From CSSed11-175R1 sp041685735 (GTDB taxonomy: Bacteria > Actinomycetota > Nitriliruptoria > Nitriliruptorales > Nitriliruptoraceae): DNA of 35,925 bases. Below are positions 30,678 to 35,925 of the stretch, piece after piece. Position numbers and translations under genes: made by a program. Positions within the stretch are counted from its first letter, which is position 1. Every line of letters begins with the position of its first letter. The stretch spans positions 1 through 35,925 of the forward strand of contig JAWLFE010000031.1 in assembly GCA_041685735.1 (NCBI GenBank), given 5' to 3'. The notes beneath the pieces are model-generated. The model worked only from the letters and a program-made list of their open reading frames with translations. It had not been told where the DNA came from and did no database searches.

Positions 30678-31187
30678 TCAGTCTCCCAACTGGGGCTCCG
30701 GACGACCTGGAAATCCGTCGAACCCGTGCCCACGCCGTGGCACGAGCACCTTGCGGGTGAACTCGCAGACCACGACGCCATCCTGGTTGTACCCGATGGT
30801 GCGGACCGTGACGATGCCCCGATCGGACTTCGATCGCGACGGCCGGACCTCGAGCACCTCGGTCTCCGCGTAGATCGTGTCACCGTGGAAGGTCGGGTTC
30901 GCGTGCTTCAGCGACTCGACCTCGAGGTTGGCGATGGCGCGACCGGAGACGTCCGGGACCGACTGGCCGAGCACGATCGAGTAGACGAGGTTGCCAACGA
31001 CCATCGCCCGCCCGGTCGGACTGGCCGCCGCGGCGTAGTTGTCGTCGGCGTGCAGCGGATGCTGGTTCATCGTGATCGAGCAGAACAGGATGTCCTCGGC
31101 CTGGGTGATGGTCTTGCCCGGCCAGTGCTTGTAGACGTCCCCCACCTCGAAGTCGTCGAGGTAGCGGCCGAAGTCCTGCGTCGGCAT
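30678..31187 (-). CDS. MaoC-like hot-dog-fold dehydratase family protein
   Basis: Acyl-CoA hydratase/dehydratase-like protein of 169 residues. The hydratase motif region is TMNQHPLHADDNYAA: the His (H46) and the Pro-Leu-His part are present, but the usual catalytic Asp of D-x-N-P-x-H is Asn41. Later motifs VYSIVLGQSVP, DTIYAETEVLEVRPSRSK and VVVCEFTRKVLVPRR match the family. ATG at 31187 follows GGGAGCGCAGGG. Proximity to malyl-CoA-lyase-like genes past the gap suggests work on CoA esters such as mesaconyl- or methylmalyl-CoA. Comparable MaoC-CitE neighbours occur near bkd genes in mycobacteria, from memory. Confidence 0.85.
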   Translation of the reverse strand: MPTQDFGRYLDDFEVGDVYKHWPGKTITQAEDILFCSITMNQHPLHADDNYAAAASPTGRAMVVGNLVYSIVLGQSVPDVSGRAIANLEVESLKHANPTFHGDTIYAETEVLEVRPSRSKSDRGIVTVRTIGYNQDGVVVCEFTRKVLVPRRGHGFDGFPGRPEPQLGD

Positions 31188-31308
31188 CCCTGCGCTCCCG
31201 TCATCCCGGCCGGTGGTCGCCCGCCACCCGGCTGTGGTCCATCACCCTATCCGGTCCAGTGACACGGTCCGGCTCCCGACGTCGCGATCAGACCGGGAGG
31301 CGCGCCGA

Positions 31309-31408
31309 NNNNNNNNNNNNNNNNNNNNNNNNNNNNNNNNNNNNNNNNNNNNNNNNNNNNNNNNNNNNNNNNNNNNNNNNNNNNNNNNNNNNNNNNNNNN
31401 NNNNNNNN
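31309..31408. other. Assembly gap of 100 N
   Basis: One hundred undefined bases. The reading frame that follows begins in the middle of an SLH repeat, so the 5' part of that gene and probably repetitive SLH coding sequence are missing. The true length of the gap cannot be known from the round number. The 121 defined bases before it (31188-31308) show no gene. Confidence 0.98.
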
Positions 31409-31842
31409 CCGACGATCCGGTGACACGCGCGCAGATGGCGACCTTCATGCACCGCCTCTCAGGCAACGATCCCGACACCGATCCCTCGGTCAACGCCGCC
31501 ACCCTCGGCGGGCTCACGGTCCAGGAGATCCAGAGTGGGGTCCTGCTACCCGCACCGGGCGACCCGGAACCGACATTGATCAGCGCCAGCATCAGCATCG
31601 ACGGCGCCATCCAGTCGGAGAACGAGGTTCAAGCCGTCGAGCGCCCGACCACGGGCGTGTACAACGTGGACTTCGACCGCGACATCTCCACGTGCGCCAT
31701 CGTGGTCAGCCTGAACGAGATCTCCAGCACACCGGCGACCGCGGATCACTTCAAGGCGACCGGCACACGGGTCCTGGTCACGATCCGGGACGTGAACGGC
31801 GACGCGGCCAACCATGGGTTCGACCTCGTCGGGGTCTGCTGA
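31409..31842 (+). CDS. SLH-domain surface protein, C-terminal part (5' end lost in the gap)
   Basis: The fragment runs from within an SLH repeat to a TGA at 31840-31842; codons start at 31411 with DDPVTRAQMATFMHRLSG, the end of an SLH unit. After a short linker (VNAATLGGLTVQEIQSG) comes a compact domain of about 85 residues with SISIDGAIQ, TTGVYNVDFDRDISTCAIVV and VLVTIRDVNGD, and a C-terminal Cys, a layout common in the tails of actinobacterial SLH proteins. Upstream domains are unknown. It differs from the protease at 25.0 kb in lacking catalytic sequence in what is visible. Confidence 0.75.
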
Positions 31843-31869
31843 ACCGACCGTCGGCCAGGCTGGACCGCT

Positions 31870-31905
31870 CGTGGGGCGGACCTCGTGTGGGGGGTCCGCC
31901 CCACG
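31870..31905 (+). terminator. Strong hairpin terminator after the SLH gene
   Basis: A perfect 13-base stem, cgtggggcggacc (31870-31882) with ggtccgccccacg (31893-31905), and a ten-base loop, 27 bases after the SLH stop. No T-run follows. Confidence 0.75.
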
Positions 31906-31922
31906 GGCGTGTCGCCATCCGA

Positions 31923-31953
31923 TTGGCGGCCGTGATGAGCGGCCACCTAGCGT
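31923..31953 (+). promoter_or_regulatory. Possible promoter of the lyase genes
   Basis: TTGGCG (31923-31928) and TAGCGT (31948-31953) with 19 bases between, slightly long. It lies between the terminator and the malyl-CoA lyase start at 32010. Confidence 0.25.
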
Positions 31954-32009
31954 CGCGTGCACGGTGCGTGCCCTCACCACCGATCGAGTATCGCGACCAG
32001 GAGGCCATC

Positions 32010-33065
32010 GTGCGCAGCCCCAAGGACTTCTTCAGCCCGTTGGCGATCGGTGCGCCGGACCCACTGCGCGAGATCCCCGTGCGACCGGCACGGATGATCC
32101 ACTTCCTGGATCCGTCGAACCCGAAGATGGTCGCCAAGGTCCCCGACATCGTCCCGAAGGTGGACGTGCTGTGCGGCAACCTCGAGGACGCCATCCAGAT
32201 CGCCAACAAGGAGGCGGCGCGGGGCGGCCTGATCGAGATCGGCCGCACGGTCGACATGGGCACGACGCAGCTGTGGTCGCGCGTCAACGCGTTGGACTCG
32301 CCGTGGGTGCTCGACGACCTGACGGAACTGGTCACACAGATCGGTGACGCGCTGGACGTCGTGATGATCCCGAAGGTCGAGGGCCCGGAGGACATCCACT
32401 ACGTGGACCGCCTCCTCGCACAGCTCGAGGCGCGCGCCGGGCTCACTGAACCGATCCTGGTCCACGCCCTGCTCGAGACCGCGCGCGGTGTCGCCAACAT
32501 CGAAGACATCTGCCTCGCCTCGCCGAGGATGCAGGGCCTGTCGCTCGGGCCCGCGGACCTGGCCGCGGACCGGCGGATGAAGACGACCCGTGTCGGTGGG
32601 GGGCATCCGGGCTACCTGGTCCGCCAGGACCCGCCGGAGGATGGCGACATCGACGCGGCCGGCCGGGCGACCGCCCAGCAGGACCTCTGGCACTACACCG
32701 TGTCCCGGATGGTCGATGCCTGCGCGATGGCCGGGATCCTGCCGTTCTACGGACCGTTCGGCGACATCCAGGACACCGTCGCCTGTGAGGACCAGTTCCG
32801 CAACGCCTACCTGCTCGGGTGCGTCGGGGCGTGGAGCCTGCACCCGGTCCAGATCGACATCGCCAAGCGGGTGTTCTCACCCGAGCCGGCGGAGGTCGCC
32901 TGGGCCCGGCGCGTCGTCGACGAGATGGGCGACGGCGCCGGTGCCGTGATGATCGACGGCAAGATGCAGGACGATGCCACCTACAAGCAGTGCCTGGTGG
33001 TCCTCGAACTCGCGACGAGCCTGGCCGAGCGCGACCCCGACCTCGCTGAGGCCTACGGTCTCTGA
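32010..33065 (+). CDS. L-malyl-CoA/beta-methylmalyl-CoA lyase-like (HpcH/HpaI family)
   Basis: CoA ester lyase of 351 residues. Sequence features resemble Chloroflexus/Rhodobacter malyl-CoA lyase (Mcl): MIHFLDPSNPKMVAKVPDIV, VDVLCGNLEDAI (E59, D60), ILVHALLETARGVANIEDI with E156, GLSLGPADLAADRRMKTTR with D183, FYGPFGDI and AWSLHPVQIDIAKRVFSP. The Mg2+ ligands of the family are E156 and D183 by alignment. Expected reaction: reversible cleavage of malyl-CoA to acetyl-CoA and glyoxylate, or methylmalyl-CoA to propionyl-CoA and glyoxylate. Start is GTG at 32010, five bases after AGGAGG. Followed 16 bases later by a second CitE-family gene. Which CoA ester is used cannot be decided. Confidence 0.88.
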   Translation: MRSPKDFFSPLAIGAPDPLREIPVRPARMIHFLDPSNPKMVAKVPDIVPKVDVLCGNLEDAIQIANKEAARGGLIEIGRTVDMGTTQLWSRVNALDSPWVLDDLTELVTQIGDALDVVMIPKVEGPEDIHYVDRLLAQLEARAGLTEPILVHALLETARGVANIEDICLASPRMQGLSLGPADLAADRRMKTTRVGGGHPGYLVRQDPPEDGDIDAAGRATAQQDLWHYTVSRMVDACAMAGILPFYGPFGDIQDTVACEDQFRNAYLLGCVGAWSLHPVQIDIAKRVFSPEPAEVAWARRVVDEMGDGAGAVMIDGKMQDDATYKQCLVVLELATSLAERDPDLAEAYGL

Positions 33066-33081
33066 GACTCCAGGAGCTGGC

Positions 33082-33963
33082 ATGACCGACGACCGTGACG
33101 ACGATCTGCGACCCCGCCGCAGTGCCCTCTACCTGCCGGGCGCCAACGAGCGGGCGCTGGCCAAGGCCCCGAGCCTGCCGGCGGATGCCCTCATCCTCGA
33201 CCTCGAGGATGCCGTGGCACCGGACGCCAAGGCGACCGCGCGCGACCGCGTCTGTCAGGCGGTCGACGACGCTCCGTTCGGCCACCGCGAGGTCGCGATC
33301 CGTGCCAACGCCATCGCCACGGACTGGTTCGCCGACGATGTCACGGCCATCGCGGCGGCCGGCCCCGATGCGATCCTGGTGCCCAAGGTCGACTCGTCAG
33401 CCGACGTCCACACGATCGAGGCGGCGATCGCCGGCGCCCCCGCGCACACTGCGATCTGGGCGATGCTCGAGACCCCGACCGCGGTGTTCAACGCCCGCGA
33501 GATCTGTGCCGCGTCCGACCGGCTGACCGTCCTGGTGATCGGCACCAACGACCTCGCGAAGGAACTCCGCGCCGAACACGTTCCCGGCCGTGGTCCCCTG
33601 CTGACCGCGCTGTCCTGGTGCATCCTGGCCGCCCGCGACGCCGGGAAGGTCATCCTCGATGGGGTCTTCAACGACCTCGATGACGGGGAGGGGTTCGAAG
33701 CCGAGTGTCGGCAGGGCCGCGCCCACGGATTCGACGGCAAGACCCTGATCCACCCCCGCCAGATCGAACCGTGCAACCAGGTGTTCGCGCCCAGCGATGC
33801 CGACCTCGAACGTGCCCGCGAGATCATCGATGCGTTCGGATCCGCGCAGACGGAGGGCCGGGGCGTGGTGACCGTCGGCGGACGCATGATCGAGAACCTC
33901 CACGTCGAGGAGGCCCGTCGGACCGTTGCCCAGGCCGAGGCGATCGCCGCGATGGATGGCTGA
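33082..33963 (+). CDS. CitE-like CoA ester lyase or malyl-CoA thioesterase
   Basis: 293-residue HpcH/HpaI (CitE) family protein: RRSALYLPGANERALAKAP, LILDLEDAVAPDAK, IRAN (R74), IWAMLETPTAVFNA (E130), VIGTNDLAKELR (D157) and the C-terminal FDGKTLIHPRQIEPCNQVF. All metal and CoA-site residues are kept. ATG at 33082 follows AGGAG. In Rhodobacter the second protein of a Mcl pair (Mcl2) is a (3S)-malyl-CoA thioesterase; the short form here fits that, or a CitE-like lyase. It forms an operon with the Mcl-like gene. It converges on the acyltransferase at 33975. Confidence 0.87.
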   Translation: MTDDRDDDLRPRRSALYLPGANERALAKAPSLPADALILDLEDAVAPDAKATARDRVCQAVDDAPFGHREVAIRANAIATDWFADDVTAIAAAGPDAILVPKVDSSADVHTIEAAIAGAPAHTAIWAMLETPTAVFNAREICAASDRLTVLVIGTNDLAKELRAEHVPGRGPLLTALSWCILAARDAGKVILDGVFNDLDDGEGFEAECRQGRAHGFDGKTLIHPRQIEPCNQVFAPSDADLERAREIIDAFGSAQTEGRGVVTVGGRMIENLHVEEARRTVAQAEAIAAMDG

Positions 33964-33974
33964 GGCGGACCGTG

Positions 33975-34790
33975 TCAGCTGGCCCGGCGACGCCGGCGGG
34001 TCGACGACCTCGGCCGTGGAGCGCTCCACCGCTCGGCCAGCCCGCGCAGGTAGGCGTCCGCCAACTCCGGCGTCGGTGCGCCTCCGCCCAGCCGTGACGG
34101 GACCCACCACTGGCCGGCCGGGGTTCCGTGGGGGTAGTCCCGCTGGACCTCGTCGAGCAGGACGGCGACACGGCGTTGCAGTTCGGCGGTGACATCGACG
34201 ATGTCATCCTGCGGGGTCGGATACAGCGGTTCGCCGTAGCGGATCGTCACCGGCAGCTTCCAAGACCAGCGGGGCTTGCGACCGACGGTGTGGAACCGGT
34301 GCGACCCCCACGACACCGCCGGGATCAGCGGCACCCCCGCCGACGCGGCCATCCGCACGGCTCCGCGCTTGAAGGGCAGCAACTCGAACGCCGGGGTGAT
34401 GGTCTGCTCCGGCAGGACCAGGATCAACTCCCCCGCCTGCAGCGCATCGACCGCGCTCGACAACGCCCGGGTCCCGGAACCCCGGCGGACCGGGATGTGT
34501 CCGGCGCGGTGCATCACGCGACCGGCGATGGGGAGGTCGAACAATGAGGCCTTGGCCAGGATGCGCACGGGGCGGCCCCAGCCGAGGTACGGACCGCGAC
34601 CGGTCGTGAAGAAATCCCAGAAGGAGGTGTGGTTGGACGCGATGACCGCACCACCGGTCCGTGGGACGTGGTCGAGCCCGTCCACGTCGAACCCCCAACG
34701 CTGCAGCCGCATCACCAGGAAGAACGTCCATGCCGCCAGGCGGTACAGCCAGCTCGCACCGGGGTTGCGGGGGTCAGCGGGACGCGGCAC
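33975..34790 (-). CDS. PlsC-like acyltransferase with altered EQTI motif (paralogue A)
   Basis: Lysophospholipid-acyltransferase family, 271 residues. HX4D motif SNHTSFWDFF (H54, D59) is intact. The second motif, normally PEGTR, reads LPEQTITPAFELLPFKRGAVRMA, with E128-Q129-T130-I131, so the Gly and the phosphate-binding Arg are changed. VPLIPAVSWGSHRF and PVTIRYGEPLYP follow. Hydrophobic N-terminus about 15-30, and a C-terminal Arg-rich tail (TRRRRR). Start is GTG at 34790, eight bases after GGAG. Paired with the similar gene at 34893-35720. Acceptor may not be a glycerophosphate. Confidence 0.87.
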   Translation of the reverse strand: MPRPADPRNPGASWLYRLAAWTFFLVMRLQRWGFDVDGLDHVPRTGGAVIASNHTSFWDFFTTGRGPYLGWGRPVRILAKASLFDLPIAGRVMHRAGHIPVRRGSGTRALSSAVDALQAGELILVLPEQTITPAFELLPFKRGAVRMAASAGVPLIPAVSWGSHRFHTVGRKPRWSWKLPVTIRYGEPLYPTPQDDIVDVTAELQRRVAVLLDEVQRDYPHGTPAGQWWVPSRLGGGAPTPELADAYLRGLAERWSAPRPRSSTRRRRRAS

Positions 34791-34892
34791 GGCACGACTC
34801 CGGTCGATCGGGGCACCTGGCAGGGGCGCCGGTGGAAGACGGTTCGGTGGTGAGAGGTTCGGATGCCGTGGAGCCGTGGTCGGGTGGCGGTG

Positions 34893-35720
34893 TCATGCGC
34901 TGCGTCGGTCAGCCGACCCCTCATCGGGGCCATCGAGATCGCGGGCGTCATCGGGTTCGCGGGCGTCATCGGGTTCGTCACGTCCGTCGGACGGCGGCAC
35001 CGATGGTGCTGGCGGCGCCGACCCGCCCAGTCGGGCGGGCACCCAGGGCGCACCGGCCGGTGCGCCATCCGGGTAGGACTCCTGCACGTCGTGGAGCATC
35101 GCCGTCATCCGGGCGCGGAGACGCTCGGTGGCCTCGACCGGATCGTCGTCCGCAGCGACGTGGATCGGTGCTCCGAAGTGGACGGTCACGGGCAGCTTGA
35201 ACACCAGGCGCGTCGGTTGTCCCTTCGTCGCGAACCGGTGGGAGCCCCACCCGACGACCGGCACGATCGGAACGTCCGCCAGCTGCGCCATCCGCACCGC
35301 GCCGGTCCGGAACGGCAGCAACTCGAACGATTCCGAGATGGTCTGCTCCGGGGCGACGGCCACGAGGTCGCCCTGACGGAGCGCTTGCGCCGCGGCATCG
35401 AACGCTCCGGAACGGGCCGACGCCGAGCCCCGGTCCACGGGCACCGCATCGACCCAGCGCACCACCCACCGGGTGCGGCGGCTCTCCCAGATCTCCCGCT
35501 TCGCGAGGAACCGGATGGATCGCTTGAGGATGCGGACCGGGCCCCACGCCAGCATCACGAAATCGTTGTAGCTGTGGTGGTTGAAGGCGATGACCGCGCC
35601 ACCGGCCGAGGGCACGTGCTCGAGACCCTGGACGTCGATCCGCCACCGTGCCACCCGCACCAGCGCGATGCAGATGGCCGCGACGACCCGCCATCGCATG
35701 CTGAGTACCCGTCGCTTCAT
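34893..35720 (-). CDS. PlsC-like acyltransferase with altered EQTI motif (paralogue B)
   Basis: 275-residue paralogue of the next gene. Catalytic motif FNHHSYNDFV (H48, D53), altered motif APEQTISESFELLPFRTG (E125-Q126-T127-I128), VPIVPVVGWGSHRF and KLPVTVHFGAPIHV. Hydrophobic segment about 11-24 at the N-terminus. The last 50 residues form an acidic Asp/Glu/Arg/Pro tail coded partly by an 18-base repeat. ATG at 35720 has no ribosome site but a TAGACT eight bases upstream. The pair A and B lie 102 bases apart on the same strand; duplication is the simplest origin. The family is phospholipid or lipid-A-like acyl transfer; substrate open. Confidence 0.87.
   Translation of the reverse strand: MKRRVLSMRWRVVAAICIALVRVARWRIDVQGLEHVPSAGGAVIAFNHHSYNDFVMLAWGPVRILKRSIRFLAKREIWESRRTRWVVRWVDAVPVDRGSASARSGAFDAAAQALRQGDLVAVAPEQTISESFELLPFRTGAVRMAQLADVPIVPVVGWGSHRFATKGQPTRLVFKLPVTVHFGAPIHVAADDDPVEATERLRARMTAMLHDVQESYPDGAPAGAPWVPARLGGSAPPAPSVPPSDGRDEPDDAREPDDARDLDGPDEGSADRRSA
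34941..34976. repeat. Two perfect 18-base tandem repeats in the acyltransferase tail
   Basis: gcgggcgtcatcgggttc occurs twice in direct succession (34941-34958 and 34959-34976), coding on the minus strand for repeated EPDDAR in the acidic C-terminal tail of paralogue B. Confidence 0.85.
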
Positions 35721-35728
35721 GCTGCGCC

Positions 35729-35734
35729 AGTCTA
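35729..35734 (-). promoter_or_regulatory. Possible -10 element for a leaderless acyltransferase transcript
   Basis: Minus-strand TAGACT ends eight bases before the ATG at 35720, the same spacing as TATCGT before the exporter ATPase. No -35 or ribosome site seen. Confidence 0.35.
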
Positions 35735-35763
35735 GGGATGCTGCGGATCACCCGAACGCCAGA

Positions 35764-35793
35764 GAGCCGGAGCGGTGGTGGCCGCTCCGGCTC
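35764..35793 (-). terminator. Hairpin terminator after the ABC ATPase gene
   Basis: gagccggagcgg (35764-35775) and ccgctccggctc (35782-35793) form a perfect 12-base stem with a six-base loop, starting 36 bases past the stop of the ATPase gene. It separates that gene from the acyltransferase pair. Confidence 0.75.
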
Positions 35794-35828
35794 CCGATGA
35801 CCGTGTCGCGCCTCAGATCACGGTGAGA

Positions 35829-35925
35829 TCAGCGCAGGGTCTGGCCGGTGTCGAGGTCGAAGAAGTGCAGATGCTCGGTCCTGACCCCCACATCCTTGGG
35901 CTGGCCGACCTTGGCCTGATCACCC
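35829..35925 (-). CDS. ABC transporter ATPase of the MalK/UgpC type, C-terminal end
   Basis: Only the last 31 codons are in the window, ending at TGA (35829-35831). The visible tail has VRTEHLHFFDLDTGQTL, the ending characteristic of sugar/glycerol-phosphate importer ATPases (UgpC, MalK, MsmK), which have an OB-fold regulatory C-terminus. No catalytic motif is in view. Frame and residues fit well, but the transported substrate and the symbol cannot be assigned from this piece. Confidence 0.8.
   Translation of the reverse strand, partial: GDQAKVGQPKDVGVRTEHLHFFDLDTGQTLR

Noticed and set aside
33959..33978. Terminator between the CitE-like gene and acyltransferase A
   Set aside because: gctga/tcagc makes only a five-base stem; too weak to claim.
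1..35925. Prophage, integrative element or transposon
   Set aside because: No integrase, transposase, recombinase or att-like repeats were seen; genes are mostly housekeeping with even codon use.

Overview
The window is GC-rich, gene-dense DNA from an actinobacterium. The lines of evidence are a DUF222/HNH (13E12-type) gene, an InhA-like enoyl reductase, a GlbO-type truncated haemoglobin, a stand-alone LigD polymerase domain, several GTG starts and possible leaderless starts. A deep-branching class such as Nitriliruptoria is my guess, not something the sequence proves. A run of 100 N at 31309-31408 shows that this is a scaffold from a draft assembly. I saw no rRNA, tRNA, CRISPR array or transposase.

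Layout. 0.26-4.5 kb: lgt, a LigD-type primase-polymerase, a DUF222-HNH nuclease and a PPOX-family flavin/F420 enzyme. 4.57-8.1 kb: a three-gene minus-strand unit. It codes for a lipoprotein that fuses a blue-copper domain to a parallel beta-helix and a membrane tail, a small membrane protein resembling that tail, and a Tat-exported multicopper oxidase. 8.2-9.6 kb: an EAL protein lacking its N-terminus and a DUF2071 protein. 9.6-14.7 kb: a complete 2-oxoacid dehydrogenase operon (E1 alpha, E1 beta, E2, E3), probably branched-chain type. 14.9 kb: a universal stress protein. 15.3-21.6 kb: an eight-gene type II fatty-acid synthesis operon, fabD-fabH-fabG-acpP-fabF-plsC-acpS-fabI. 21.7-24.9 kb: a four-helix membrane protein, serA, a truncated haemoglobin and a GNAT acetyltransferase. 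25.0-26.5 kb: a secreted trypsin-like protease with three SLH repeats. 26.5-30.1 kb: an ABC-2 exporter (ATPase plus two permeases) translationally coupled to a dGTPase. 30.2-34.0 kb: an unknown protein, a MaoC-fold protein, the assembly gap inside a second SLH protein, and a pair of CitE/malyl-CoA lyase-family enzymes. 34.0-35.7 kb: two tandem PlsC-like acyltransferases with an altered motif. The window ends in the C-terminus of a MalK/UgpC-type ABC ATPase.

How the genes fit together. The dehydrogenase operon can supply branched acyl-CoA primers and the fab operon contains the FabH that would use them. With three PlsC-like proteins and lgt, much of the window concerns acyl chains, membranes and the envelope. 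The Mcl/CitE pair points to malyl-CoA or methylmalyl-CoA cleavage in C2/C3 assimilation. The least familiar element is the copper unit at 4.57-8.1 kb. It has two predicted copper proteins outside the membrane and a repeated membrane module, and I offer it as the best candidate for an undescribed system.

Several convergent gene pairs end on inverted repeats. Starts were chosen from Shine-Dalgarno sequences, start/stop overlaps and family alignment from memory. No database search was possible, so family names rest on recognised motifs.
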